64,000 nt of DNA, from NCBI GenBank assembly GCA_035530135.1, contig DATKVJ010000121.1:19118-83117 (forward strand). The letters are read 5' to 3'. The notes under the pieces were generated by a model. It made no database searches. It was not told the origin of the DNA and saw only the letters and a list, made by a program, of their open reading frames with translations. Numbering within the stretch: the stretch's first letter is position 1; the number at the start of each line of letters is the position of its first letter. A program made the translations under genes and the position numbers. Shown here one piece after another: positions 55,061 to 63,400 of this stretch. Source of the stretch: CAIYYX01 sp035530135 (lineage in GTDB: Bacteria > Pseudomonadota > Gammaproteobacteria > Burkholderiales > Rhodocyclaceae).

Positions 55061-55357
55061 GTGGGCGTGTTCAGGCTTGCCATTGTTCTCGCGTTGACGC
55101 TACATGCCTGCGCTGTCGCCGCAAAACAACCACGAAGTAACGCCGCTAGGCACGCCTTTCAGCGTTCGGTTCGGTGCCCTTCAACCGGAGAGAAGCGAGG
55201 ACCGTGTCCCGGCTGGATCATTGATCACGTCATGCCGCTCTGTGCTGGCGGCGCTGATATGCCTATCAATATGCAGTGGCAAACCGTGAATGATGCCAAG
55301 ATCAAGGATCGTGAAGAGCGCAAAATATGCCGTCGCCGCACTCTATCAGATGAATAA
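55061..55357 (+). CDS. Small secreted HNH-nuclease-like protein
   Basis: 98 residues from a GTG start 5 bp after the SHOCT gene. A short hydrophobic N-terminus (VFRLAIVLALTLHACAVAAK) looks like a signal peptide. The HNH pattern is visible as CPSTGEKRGPCPGWIIDHVM with PLCAGGAD and NMQWQTVNDAKIKDREE. It could be an exported endonuclease. The stop overlaps the next gene by 8 bp. Confidence 0.65.
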   Translation: MGVFRLAIVLALTLHACAVAAKQPRSNAARHAFQRSVRCPSTGEKRGPCPGWIIDHVMPLCAGGADMPINMQWQTVNDAKIKDREERKICRRRTLSDE

Positions 55358-56030
55358 GACCGCTTTCTATGTCGATGGCTTCAATTTGTACCACGCCATC
55401 GACGCTTTGCACAATGACCGCCTCAAATGGCTGGATCTGTGGAAACTAGCATCAACCTTTCTTCGAGCGGATGAGGAACTCGACAGGGTTGTCTATTTCA
55501 CTGCCTTGATGAAATGGGATCATCAGAAGCTAATGCGCCACAAGGAATACCTGCGAGCGCTAGAGTCGGTAGGGGTTGAGTGTATCGTGTCCGAGTTTCA
55601 GAAATCAACGAGGCATTGTAAAGAGCAACAAAGACATTGCGAATTCCATGGTGAGAAGAAAACTGACGTAGGGATTGCCACGCGAATACTCTGCGATTGC
55701 TTCGCTGACGGTATTAGTCGAGTCATTTTGCTGACTGCCGATAGTGACCAGGTGCCTACGATAGCAGCCGTTCGCGGGGTGTTTCCGCAACTTAGTGTTT
55801 CTATTGCATGCCCTCCCGGTAGGGGAAAGATTGCTAGAGAACTATGCAGCGTTGCACACGACCACCGCGAGGTTACGCCCGGCCGTCTTGATCAATGCTT
55901 ATTCCCGCGCAACGTCGTCAATAGCTCGGGCAAGGTGGTGGCACGTAGCCCAGCAAAGTATCAGCCCAACAGATTGGGTGGGCAGGCTTCTATCTCTATC
56001 AAGTCTCTTCACGGGGCCGCAGGATTCTGA
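55350..56030 (+). CDS. NYN-domain protein (putative PIN-like ribonuclease)
   Basis: 226 residues from ATG 55350 (MNKTAFYVDGFNLYHAIDAL). NYN/LabA-type acidic residues appear in YVDGFNLYHA, KKTDVGIATRILCD and LLTADSDQVPTI, in the right order and spacing. Predicted RNA-cleaving or RNA-binding protein. The C-terminal 40 residues are not part of the domain. Overlap with the HNH gene suggests the pair is co-expressed. Confidence 0.8.
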   Translation: MNKTAFYVDGFNLYHAIDALHNDRLKWLDLWKLASTFLRADEELDRVVYFTALMKWDHQKLMRHKEYLRALESVGVECIVSEFQKSTRHCKEQQRHCEFHGEKKTDVGIATRILCDCFADGISRVILLTADSDQVPTIAAVRGVFPQLSVSIACPPGRGKIARELCSVAHDHREVTPGRLDQCLFPRNVVNSSGKVVARSPAKYQPNRLGGQASISIKSLHGAAGF

Positions 56031-56051
56031 AGTACCTGCGCTGCCTGCACC

Positions 56052-56897
56052 CTACCTACCCACGTTCTCCACTCGGCCGGCGTCACGGTGCTTTGCCATG
56101 TCAGCACAATGCGCCCGCATAGCCCGCAACTTGGCCGGGCCAATGCCCTTGGTGCCCAATAGCACAGCGTCAGGCGCGGCCGAAATGCGGGCCGGAGTCT
56201 CCAGGCCCAATCTGGCTAGCTCGCCCGCTGTTCCGGCGGGTAGCTTGGGCATTGGCGCGATATGTCTCGGGAAAAAATACTGAACTATCCCTTCTGTCCC
56301 GCCATGCTTGCCCAGGAATTCTTGCCAGTCACACACTGACAGCATTTCACGTAGCTTGTCGATGCGGGTTTTGATAGTGTCATCGGCTTCAACAATTCTC
56401 CGCACAGCAATAAGAAAGGGCAAATAATCCTCTGCCAGTACGGGGCCAATGTGGGAAGCCACTGTTCTCCTCGCTAGTCCAGCATCAAGACGCCTGAAGA
56501 ACTCAATATCATCAGCGGTACTCTCAGGCCCAATGGCAACTTCTTCGAAACTCTTGGCGACTGGAATCCAGATACCTTCCCACATTGCCTGCTGGATTCT
56601 GGGCGGCGGTGACTTTGTCATGTCTGTGTGAATTTCGCCATGACGAAGCAAAACACGAAGCGGGGTACGAAGCTGCATGGTTGCGCAAAATTCAAGGCCC
56701 CTACATCCATCGGCCATCCAGCTTGGCATCGGCACATCTTGTAACTCTCCCACCGTTACCCAACTAGGCTCGGGAACCGCTTCCAGTGGTTTGTCGTCAC
56801 CTCGCAAGACTACTCTCGCCGGATTCGATGCAACTTGCTCCATAGGCACAGTCGTTGCGCCTGAAAACGTCCTCTGGAGCCAATCGACGATGCCCAT
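56052..56897 (-). CDS. Unknown protein with C-terminal helix-hairpin-helix-like segment
   Basis: 281 residues from ATG 56897 (MGIVDWLQRTFSG); an upstream ATG at 56912 would add five. I do not recognise the main body. Near the C-terminus, ELARLGLETPARISAAPDAV then LLGTKGIGPAKLRAMRAHC resembles a helix-hairpin-helix DNA-binding motif. It converges on the NYN gene with a 21-bp gap. Confidence 0.6.
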   Translation of the reverse strand: MGIVDWLQRTFSGATTVPMEQVASNPARVVLRGDDKPLEAVPEPSWVTVGELQDVPMPSWMADGCRGLEFCATMQLRTPLRVLLRHGEIHTDMTKSPPPRIQQAMWEGIWIPVAKSFEEVAIGPESTADDIEFFRRLDAGLARRTVASHIGPVLAEDYLPFLIAVRRIVEADDTIKTRIDKLREMLSVCDWQEFLGKHGGTEGIVQYFFPRHIAPMPKLPAGTAGELARLGLETPARISAAPDAVLLGTKGIGPAKLRAMRAHCADMAKHRDAGRVENVGR

Positions 56898-57018
56898 TGC
56901 ATGCCCTCCCATGCGACATCATCGCCAAACTTGCCCACCAGCGCAAGCAACTTGACGGTCAATTGTTTGACCCTTTGCGTAATCGTAGGGTATTCCATAG
57001 GCCGGCACTTCGCTTCGA

Positions 57019-57357
57019 TCACGATCCAGATAGGAGTTTTGTGGGGTAGCTGCCACCTATGGGTTTTATTAGGGTGCGAGTTTCAGCAGCGATAGGGGTT
57101 TGGATATTTCGTTTGAAATTGCCGATGCCCAGGTGGGTTTTTGTTAGGTTCGACATTTCCTCGGCAATCTCAAGTTTTCTATAGTTTTCATTCCCGAAAC
57201 TTCCCGAAACTTCCCGTTTTCGGGATTTACGGGCTTTCCCGAAACTTCCCGTTTCTTCCCGAAAACAGGAAGAAGTTTCCCGTTTTTGCCCGGTTCCCCT
57301 TATATAAGAAAGGGGAACGGGGCGGGCAACGAAACGGGGATCGGTCAAGGCATCCAT
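57019..57357 (-). CDS. Possible fourth gene of the replication operon
   Basis: 112 residues from ATG 57357, which overlaps the RepA stop by 13 bp, with GGAAGG about 10 bases upstream. The middle is low-complexity with repeated GSFG and charged residues, encoded by the TTCCCG-rich repeat patch. No family recognised. It follows the same overlapping-gene pattern as the three genes upstream, which supports translation, but the repeat content makes it uncertain. Confidence 0.4.
   Translation of the reverse strand: MDALTDPRFVARPVPLSYIRGTGQKRETSSCFREETGSFGKARKSRKREVSGSFGNENYRKLEIAEEMSNLTKTHLGIGNFKRNIQTPIAAETRTLIKPIGGSYPTKLLSGS
57191..57318. repeat. Iteron-like TTCCCG repeat patch and hairpin
   Basis: TTCCCGAAAC occurs at 57191, 57201 and about 57237, with further TTCCCGTTT and inverse CGGGA units to about 57285. 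The hairpin GTTCCCCTT/AAGGGGAAC (57293-57318) around an AT-rich loop follows. The patch lies directly after the RepA-type gene and could be its origin or binding region. Confidence 0.55.
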
Positions 57358-59333
57358 ATCCAGCCTTCCCGAAGATTCAGACAGCCACGATTTACCAAGC
57401 CCGTGATCGCTTTGTTCGCTCGTTCGATCTGCCGTTTGGTATCGCACGCCAGGCGCCCCCGGACTTTTTCAATCGCCGCTTCCAACGAGATACAAGGTTT
57501 ATCACCTGGCGCTCCCCCTTGCCCGCGATGCTCTGCAAATATCAGCATTTCACGCAGGGCATCCAAGGCGATGCGCTGATTACCGCCTGAAGGGGTTCGC
57601 ACACTCGCTAGAGCCTCGATAGTTTCCCGCTCGGGAATAATCACGCATGAGGTTTGCACGCTGCCATCTTCGGACGTGCCGATCTGCACCGGCTGAAGGG
57701 TGAAGGGAAAGATGCTCCCGTCCTCGCCGTCCTTCGACTTGGCGATTTTCCATGTGTGGCGCTCGCCGTCTCGACTCACTTCTATGGCGGCATCGAGTGC
57801 AGCGTGTAGGCTGGAATGTCCGCGCAATCCGGCTGCCAGGTTTTTGCCGCTATGATGAATCAGCAGCACCAGCCCGCCCAGCCGAGTCTGTAGCACCTTC
57901 GCGGCCGCGATGATCGCGCCCATTGATGCGGAGTCGTTTTCATCGGCGCCAGGTGCGGCGCGGTTGAGGGTATCGATTGCCACCACGCCACCAGCGCAGC
58001 CGGTGGCAACGATGGCGGCGGCGAGGGCTTCCACGTCAGCAGGGTTTAGCAGGTTGAACGGCTGCAGCAGATAGCGCACGTTCGCGCCAGGATCGCCGTG
58101 GCGCGATTGGTGCGCCTTCACTCGTGCGCTGATACCGTTTTCACCCTCAAGCGCAGCATAGACGGCCGGAAGCGGTTTCTTGATCGCGTGCCCCAACCAA
58201 TCGCGGCCGGCGGCGAGTGCCAGCAGCATGTCGAGTACAAGGAATGATTTTCCGCTGCCAGATGCGCCATAGATCGCCGCTAGGCCATCGGTCGGCAAGA
58301 TCCCACGAATGGCCCATGTCATCGGCGGTAGCGCGGCCAGGTCGGCGCTGGTCAGCAGATTGAAACGCTGCGCAGGTGTCGGCGGATACAGCAGTGCGAC
58401 CATAGCGCCGGCCGGTAACTCGCCGCCGAATCCTATGCTGGCCGTATCGATCGGCGGGCGGACGCTCACGATCGGCTCGCCGCGTCCCGTCTCGACGCCA
58501 TCCATAAGCGCCGCCATTTCGGTCGGTGTCGTCTCGCCTGTATCGCTGATTTTGTCGGACGCTTCCACCAGCGCGGCGAGCATGGCCGACTCTTCAACCA
58601 CGCCACCGGCGACGAAGCCACCAGCCAGTTTACCGGCGTGCAGCCGTGCCGCGTGCCGTTCGCCTGGCGCTGCATCAGTGAGGATGCGGACGCAGCGCGC
58701 GATAGCGATAGGCTCGTCGCTGTTCGGCGTGTATGGGCGTGGCGGCGGGAGCGGGGCGCCGCTGGCTGGCTTCGGCGCTGCACCAGCCGGGTACATCGGC
58801 GGCAGGTTTGGCAGTAGGTCGATAGGCTGGCCGATTACGTGGATTGCGACGTATTCGACGCCGGCCACGCGGCCGATGTAGTAACTCTGCAATTTATTGA
58901 AACTTTCCTTTGCCGCGATGCCACCTAGGGCACCATTCAGACGCGCTACAAATTCGCGCCGTTCGGATGGCTCATACTCACGCGACAAGGGGGCCAGGAC
59001 GCGCCAGCGTTGCCCCTTGAGTATGTGAGATGGAGTTGTGTAAATGACTGATTCGATACCGGCGAATTGAAGCATCGCGGCGGCGGTCTCTGGCGTTACT
59101 TCCCCTGCGTCATAGTCGATTTCAATCCCACTGATACATAGCACATTCTCTATACTCCGAAGCGAATTCATTTCAGTGCGCTTGTCTCCGAATGATGCCA
59201 GTGCGATTAGAGGCAGGCTTTCTTTCGTGGGCATCGCTGGAGGATTCAGGCAGGATTGCACCAGCGATGCCCACGGGATATCGTGAGCCGTAAATGTGAA
59301 GCCCGATGTATTGGGAAACATTGTAAATTTCAT
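57345..59333 (-). CDS. RepA/AAA_25-type ATPase, probable replication or primase-helicase protein
   Basis: 662 residues from ATG 59333 (MKFTMFPNTSGFT), which overlaps the previous gene by 4 bp; an upstream frame to 59453 is less likely. The N-terminal part (about 20-190) resembles the primase-like domain of element-borne replication proteins (GIEIDYDAGEVTPETAAAML). The central RecA-like ATPase has Walker A AIYGASGSGKSFLVLDMLLA and Walker B VVAIDTLNRAAPGADEND followed by LVLLIHHSGKN, as in RepA of RSF1010-like plasmids and DnaB-like helicases. It probably replicates the excised element. Confidence 0.82.
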   Translation of the reverse strand: MKFTMFPNTSGFTFTAHDIPWASLVQSCLNPPAMPTKESLPLIALASFGDKRTEMNSLRSIENVLCISGIEIDYDAGEVTPETAAAMLQFAGIESVIYTTPSHILKGQRWRVLAPLSREYEPSERREFVARLNGALGGIAAKESFNKLQSYYIGRVAGVEYVAIHVIGQPIDLLPNLPPMYPAGAAPKPASGAPLPPPRPYTPNSDEPIAIARCVRILTDAAPGERHAARLHAGKLAGGFVAGGVVEESAMLAALVEASDKISDTGETTPTEMAALMDGVETGRGEPIVSVRPPIDTASIGFGGELPAGAMVALLYPPTPAQRFNLLTSADLAALPPMTWAIRGILPTDGLAAIYGASGSGKSFLVLDMLLALAAGRDWLGHAIKKPLPAVYAALEGENGISARVKAHQSRHGDPGANVRYLLQPFNLLNPADVEALAAAIVATGCAGGVVAIDTLNRAAPGADENDSASMGAIIAAAKVLQTRLGGLVLLIHHSGKNLAAGLRGHSSLHAALDAAIEVSRDGERHTWKIAKSKDGEDGSIFPFTLQPVQIGTSEDGSVQTSCVIIPERETIEALASVRTPSGGNQRIALDALREMLIFAEHRGQGGAPGDKPCISLEAAIEKVRGRLACDTKRQIERANKAITGLVNRGCLNLREGWIWMP

Positions 59334-59587
59334 CGCGTGTCCCCTTCGATCAGCACGCAATACCCGAAGTGCTCGATAATCATCCGAAATGCTGCACACC
59401 GGGCACCCATACACGGCGGCATGTCGCTGGTAGCAAACCATCGAATTGGACAAAGCGTTGGCGGATCGCCACCATCGGACTTCAGCAGTCTTGGGTGAGT
59501 GCCTCGCTTGACAGGTTCCAAAAGGACAGTAGGATTGCGCTTGTCGGGGGCGCTCTCGGTTGGAGTCTTGGCCGAGGGCGTTTTCAT
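59330..59587 (-). CDS. Small unknown protein in the replication operon
   Basis: 85 residues from ATG 59587, overlapping the AlpA-like stop by 4 bp and the RepA start by 4 bp. The C-terminal half contains CPIRWFATSDMPPCMGARCA and is cysteine-containing. No family recognised; the double overlap is the main support. Confidence 0.6.
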   Translation of the reverse strand: MKTPSAKTPTESAPDKRNPTVLLEPVKRGTHPRLLKSDGGDPPTLCPIRWFATSDMPPCMGARCAAFRMIIEHFGYCVLIEGDTR

Positions 59588-59808
59588 TTGGCTACGCCTC
59601 CAGCAAGCAACTCGGCTATTGGTGCGACCGGCCACAAAAGATTGTTTCCGACTTTGATAGGCCGGATGCCGAAACACTCGCCAGTCAGGCAGTAATTCTT
59701 GCGGACTGTCTGAGGGGCTTTGTTGGTTGCTTTGGCAAACTCACGCGTCAGGATATGATCGCGCCCGGCTGCGATTTCAGCCAAGGCGGGAGGTAGCTTT
59801 GTTCGCAT
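59584..59808 (-). CDS. AlpA-like small helix-turn-helix protein, excisionase candidate
   Basis: 74 residues with a clear ribosome site (GGAAGG). The pattern LTREFAKATNKAPQTVRKNY followed by GIRPIKVGNNLLWPVAPI is that of AlpA/MerR-like small DNA-binding proteins, which regulate integrase or act as recombination direction factors. First gene of the four-gene overlapping operon. Confidence 0.75.
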   Translation of the reverse strand: MRTKLPPALAEIAAGRDHILTREFAKATNKAPQTVRKNYCLTGECFGIRPIKVGNNLLWPVAPIAELLAGGVAK

Positions 59809-59900
59809 AGTGAAACCTTCCTTTCCCGCGAGTGTCGCGGCGTCTATGGAGGTTTCACGATAATTATTAGTATTCCATGGCGATATTTAGGCGGAATACT

Positions 59901-59970
59901 GGCGGGGAAATGGCGGCGGCGCGCACGAATCGCGCAGCGCCGCCACTATGGCGGGCGGGGAAATGGCGGC
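59901..59970. repeat. 17-bp direct repeat flanking a GC hairpin
   Basis: GGCGGGGAAATGGCGGC occurs at 59901-59917 and 59954-59970, with the inverted GGCGGCGC/GCGCCGCC between. It lies in the 162-bp gap between the AlpA-like gene and the next minus-strand gene; it may be an operator or terminator. Confidence 0.55.
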
Positions 59971-60939
59971 TTAGTCTAGCTCACCGGTCAGCAGGTTCTT
60001 TGAGTCACGCGAGCGAGTGGGCAGATTACTTGCCAGTTTTCGTTTGCACCTCTCCCATGTCCAGCCGTCAGGCCCTTTGGTAAGCCACCAGCGGGCGGCG
60101 CGATAGGGATTGAACAGCGCAGCGCCATCCCTGGCAGCTTTCAGCCCGTTACGGTGTGCGCGTTCGGCGTACCCTCTCCACCGGTCGCCATCAGGAAACA
60201 TCGCTTCGAGTTGGGGAATCCTTACCGGGTCAAAGAGCCTTGCAAACTCCTCGTCATCCGGTTCGCCAGCCTGCTTTGCACCGGAACCTGCGGCTATATC
60301 CTTGCCCGCAGGTGCGGTGTTTGGTATATACACGGCGCGCGGGAATCCATCAGGCAGGCTCCAGCCTAGCGCGTGCGCCCATGCGGCGAATACAGGAAGG
60401 TCGATACTAAAATAGCCATTGTCGGCTTTGCTTCGCCTTAGATTTTTGCTTTCAATGTGAGCCATCGCAATAATGCAGCGGCGCTCATACTCGGGTGGCC
60501 AGCCCTTTACTGCTGATTCATTTTTAGGCGGTTCAAGGTCTAGCGATAGTGCTACAGCCTTCCAATATTCGCAGTGTGGAATGAATGCCCATAGTTCCCA
60601 GTCTGGTCGGCGTTTTTCGTCATCAGGTCGCCATCCTCGACTATGCCCACTCCCCATAGCGCCACCGCCGCCATTGTTAGGGGCGGTTACGAAGTGACTA
60701 CCTTCTTTTGAGTTTGCCCATTCAGCAATTGCTGTTGCAAGGTCTTTATCACCTAGCATGGGTTTTCTAGTGTCTCCATCAAACGTAAAAGACACCGAAT
60801 CCTTGAACATTGCTTCGGCAGCTTTCAATCTTTTTGGGATGGTAACGCGAGCTTTTGCCAGCGCATCAACTAGGGCCTCGTTCAATAGCCGCTTAGAAAC
60901 TTCGGTTTCGCTTTCGCCTGCGTGTTTTGGTTTTCCCAC
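59971..60939 (-). CDS. Hypothetical element protein
   Basis: 322 residues, no signal peptide, no membrane segment. Acidic and basic stretches alternate, with a tryptophan-rich C-terminal region (AARWWLTKGPDGWTWERCKR) and an alanine-rich N-terminal helix. I do not recognise a catalytic motif. It lies between the integrase and the replication operon and is probably an element-specific function. Confidence 0.65.
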   Translation of the reverse strand: MGKPKHAGESETEVSKRLLNEALVDALAKARVTIPKRLKAAEAMFKDSVSFTFDGDTRKPMLGDKDLATAIAEWANSKEGSHFVTAPNNGGGGAMGSGHSRGWRPDDEKRRPDWELWAFIPHCEYWKAVALSLDLEPPKNESAVKGWPPEYERRCIIAMAHIESKNLRRSKADNGYFSIDLPVFAAWAHALGWSLPDGFPRAVYIPNTAPAGKDIAAGSGAKQAGEPDDEEFARLFDPVRIPQLEAMFPDGDRWRGYAERAHRNGLKAARDGAALFNPYRAARWWLTKGPDGWTWERCKRKLASNLPTRSRDSKNLLTGELD

Positions 60940-61039
60940 GTTCGCATCCCTTCGAAATGCTCCTTCAATGTTCTTGAGCCGCGCCAGGCCGGTGAAGGTT
61001 TCCGGCTTTTCGGGAGCTACCCTAGACGTGGCAAACTCG

Positions 61040-62341
61040 TTACCCCGCTTTCACCACCTGCAGGCCCGCTTGCCCCTCGGCGGGCTGCTCGATACCGGCC
61101 TGCCCCAATATCCATGCCTCTATCTTGACGTGCCATGAGCGCAGCAAATCGAGCGGGCGCACCTTGTAATGCTTCTCAGCCGTTGCGCTCGGCTTATGCC
61201 CCATGAGTTGTGCCACCACGCCGGCCGGGCACTCTACCCATTCCGTCAGGGTGCCAAACGAACGGCGCAGCCCGTGCAGGGTCATACCTTCGATACCTGC
61301 CACAGCGCATGCCTTGTGGTGTTGCACGCTCGGCTCCATGAGTCTTCCGGACTTCGCCAGGGGGCTTGAGAATACCCACTCATTGCGGCGCGGTAGAGCG
61401 GCCAGCAGCGAGGCAACATAGGGCGTTAGTGGAATGGTGCGCTGGCCTTCTACCTTGTCCCGGATAGTGAGTGCCTGCCAGCGAAAATCCACATCATCCC
61501 ATTTCAGCCCGGCAAGCTCCTCGCGGCGCGATCCAATCAACAACAGGGTTTGCAGGAATGCAGCGATAACCGGATTGCCGATGGCGCGAACGGCGGCGAA
61601 CCATCCCGGCAGTTGCTCACGTTGCAGGCAGTCAGTCTTTGCTGCCTTCTTCGGCAAGGTGTTCTTGGCTATGCGGGCTTGGCAGGCGTCAGCACCAGCG
61701 ATGCCGTGATAGTCGGGCGTATCGGCGCACCAGTTCAGGAATGCACGCAGCAGGCGAAAGGCCAGGGCGGCTTGAGTCGGACGCCGTGCAGCCTCATCGC
61801 GCAGCCACGCCTTAACCCGCTCTGTGTCAACCTCGGCGAGCTTTAGCGGCATCAGCGTCGCCAGTGCGCCCGGTTCCGTCATCCGCTTGCGCTTCACCAC
61901 CCAATCACCGCCAGGGTGCGCGATGTTTTGATGGTCGGCAAGGTGTCGGGCGCTCCACTTGGGGCGGCGGGCTTCAACGTAGGCGCTCCAGGCATCGGCC
62001 ACCGTCAAATCATGGCGCGCAGCCTCTTTACGCTTCTCGGTAGCGGCGGTGGCGAGGTCGGCTTTCACTTGGCGCGGGTCAATACCTTGGTCGCACATCG
62101 CTTTGAGGCGCGTTGCTTCGTCTTGCGCCTTGCCGACTGTCCAGGTGCGAGCATCGCCGACGGTCAAACGCAGGGTCTTGCCATGCAGGCGTGTCTCGAA
62201 GATGTAGGCGCGGGCATCAGCCGCAGTTATCCGTAGCCCCAGGCCGGGGGTCTTGCCGTCCCAATGAATTGTTTGCTGTTTGCCTGGTTCGCACCTGAGC
62301 TTTGCAACTCGGTCAGCCGCGAAGTTTTCCCGCTTTGCCAT
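61040..62341 (-). CDS. P4-type tyrosine integrase
   Basis: 433 residues from ATG 62341 (MAKRENFAADRVAKLRCEPG). The N-terminal DUF4102 arm-binding domain (TPGLGLRITAADARAYIFET) is followed by the SAM-like core and the catalytic domain: Arg in LLIGSRREELAGL, His-x-x-Arg in LHGLRRSFGTLTE, His in AQLMGHKPSATAEKHYKVRP and the tyrosine in the same block. It lies 172 bp from attR and presumably inserts the element into tRNA-Lys(CTT). Confidence 0.92.
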   Translation of the reverse strand: MAKRENFAADRVAKLRCEPGKQQTIHWDGKTPGLGLRITAADARAYIFETRLHGKTLRLTVGDARTWTVGKAQDEATRLKAMCDQGIDPRQVKADLATAATEKRKEAARHDLTVADAWSAYVEARRPKWSARHLADHQNIAHPGGDWVVKRKRMTEPGALATLMPLKLAEVDTERVKAWLRDEAARRPTQAALAFRLLRAFLNWCADTPDYHGIAGADACQARIAKNTLPKKAAKTDCLQREQLPGWFAAVRAIGNPVIAAFLQTLLLIGSRREELAGLKWDDVDFRWQALTIRDKVEGQRTIPLTPYVASLLAALPRRNEWVFSSPLAKSGRLMEPSVQHHKACAVAGIEGMTLHGLRRSFGTLTEWVECPAGVVAQLMGHKPSATAEKHYKVRPLDLLRSWHVKIEAWILGQAGIEQPAEGQAGLQVVKAG

Positions 62342-62356
62342 CGCTTGCCCCTTCCA

Positions 62357-62378
62357 TGTAGGCACTGTGTAGGCAAAT
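62357..62378 (+). repeat. Possible integrase arm site, right
   Basis: TGTAGGCACTGTGTAGGCAA holds two TGTAGGC units 12 bp apart in the same orientation as the left pair at 54239-54260. Confidence 0.55.
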
Positions 62379-62513
62379 TCTAGCAACAATTGGGAACACT
62401 GCGGAAAGTAGTTTTATCCTGACTACCGGCAGAATCGCTGTATTGGCACTATTTCCTCTGGTGATATCGGTTTTTCAGAAACTGCGATCAACACCCGGAA
62501 ATGCGTACTTCGT

Positions 62514-62563
62514 CGGACTCTTAATCCGTTTGTCGACAGTTCGATCCTGTCAGGGCCCACCAA
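62514..62563 (+). repeat. attR (50-bp direct repeat)
   Basis: Identical over 50 bases to 54133-54182, the 3' part of tRNA-Lys(CTT). The tRNA 5' half is absent here. Confidence 0.93.
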
Positions 62564-62571
62564 CACTCAAG

Positions 62572-62603
62572 CGGCTTCCAGCGATGGAAGCCGTTTTTCT
62601 TTT
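62572..62603 (+). terminator. Original terminator of tRNA-Lys, displaced by insertion
   Basis: CGGCTTCCA pairs with TGGAAGCCG around a GCGA loop, followed by TTTTTCTTTT. Eight bases after attR, it fits as the pre-insertion tRNA terminator. Confidence 0.85.
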
Positions 62604-62670
62604 GGTGGCACCGTAGCTAGATCGTAGCCAGCAACGACCGGTGCCGACCCATCACTCCATCTGGAAAAAG

Positions 62671-62694
62671 AAACACCGCCCAAAGGCGGCGTTT
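62671..62694 (-). terminator. Terminator of the PEP-CTERM-like gene
   Basis: On the minus strand AAACGCCGCC and GGCGGTGTTT form a stem with one G-U pair around TTTG, followed by CTTTTTCC, 32 bp after the stop at 62726. Confidence 0.85.
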
Positions 62695-62725
62695 GCTTAT
62701 CGATGATCAGGATCATCTGGTACTC

Positions 62726-63400
62726 CTATCGCTCGCTGGACTTGAGTGGCGCTTTTCTGCGCCTAGCGAAGAACGCACTCAAGGCACCAACCCCCAGCAA
62801 TGCTGGTATTGAAGGCTCATCAACGTCGGAGCGGAAATAGGCCGTGAATCCTGCTTGTTGCATGCTTTGATCAAGGTACATCGTGGCATTATACGGGACG
62901 GTAAAATAGGCACTGTCTCCGCCTGGCTCGGGAACCAAGTTGGGTTGATCAGGTGTTTCCACAAAGGTTAAGCTCTGAAGAGGTGGGAAGAAATTGTTTT
63001 CATCGGAAAGGAAACCGAGGACCTGAATCCCAGACGGTAACGTGCCGATCCCAAACTGATCGCTGATCGTTACGCCATCAGGCTCGAGCAGTGTTCTATA
63101 GAAAGCAACCATCGCCGGGTTAACGAAAACCAGCGTCGGATCGAAGTAGTAGCCATTATTATTTTCTTCGTTACCGAAGGCGAATATCCGTTGGTAAACA
63201 GTCCCGTCCGGATTTAGAACGGTCATCATGTCGGAATGGCCGCCGCGTGCGAGGGAACAGGCCGGGTCGAGCCAACATGCCCCATCGCCAGGCGTCGAAT
63301 ACCCGTTTATATCCAACGCTAGCGCTGGCAAAGGTGCGATCGCTACGGCTACCAAACCCAGCAATGCACACCAACGATGAAAAATCTTATTATTTAACAT
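62726..63400 (-). CDS. Secreted protein with PEP-CTERM-like sorting tail
   Basis: 224 residues: signal peptide (cleavage near ALALD, about 29), a beta-rich body with many Asp/Asn and Tyr, and a C-terminal block VDEPSIPALLGVGALSAFFA with RRRK, which has the PEP-like tripeptide, hydrophobic helix and basic end of exosortase substrates. The motif is DEP rather than PEP, a modest variation. Predicted to be exported and processed by an exosortase encoded elsewhere. Function unknown. Confidence 0.72.
   Translation of the reverse strand: MLNNKIFHRWCALLGLVAVAIAPLPALALDINGYSTPGDGACWLDPACSLARGGHSDMMTVLNPDGTVYQRIFAFGNEENNNGYYFDPTLVFVNPAMVAFYRTLLEPDGVTISDQFGIGTLPSGIQVLGFLSDENNFFPPLQSLTFVETPDQPNLVPEPGGDSAYFTVPYNATMYLDQSMQQAGFTAYFRSDVDEPSIPALLGVGALSAFFARRRKAPLKSSER

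Larger units (their letters stand above)
54133..62563. mobile_element. Integrative element in tRNA-Lys(CTT), about 8.4 kb
   Basis: A 50-bp direct repeat of the 3' part of tRNA-Lys(CTT) bounds the region. Inside, next to the right end, is a P4-type integrase; an AlpA-like gene, a RepA-type ATPase and several unknown or nuclease-like genes follow. Base composition of the left cargo (54.6-56.0 kb) is clearly lower in GC than the flanks. No conjugation genes, capsid genes or relaxase are seen, so it is a small non-self-transmissible or satellite-like element. Confidence 0.9.
62342..62725. other. Right end of the element and tRNA-derived remnant
   Basis: A 384-bp stretch with no gene: the paired TGTAGGC motif at 62357, attR at 62514-62563, the displaced tRNA terminator at 62572 and the terminator of the PEP-CTERM-like gene at 62671. 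Confidence 0.7.
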
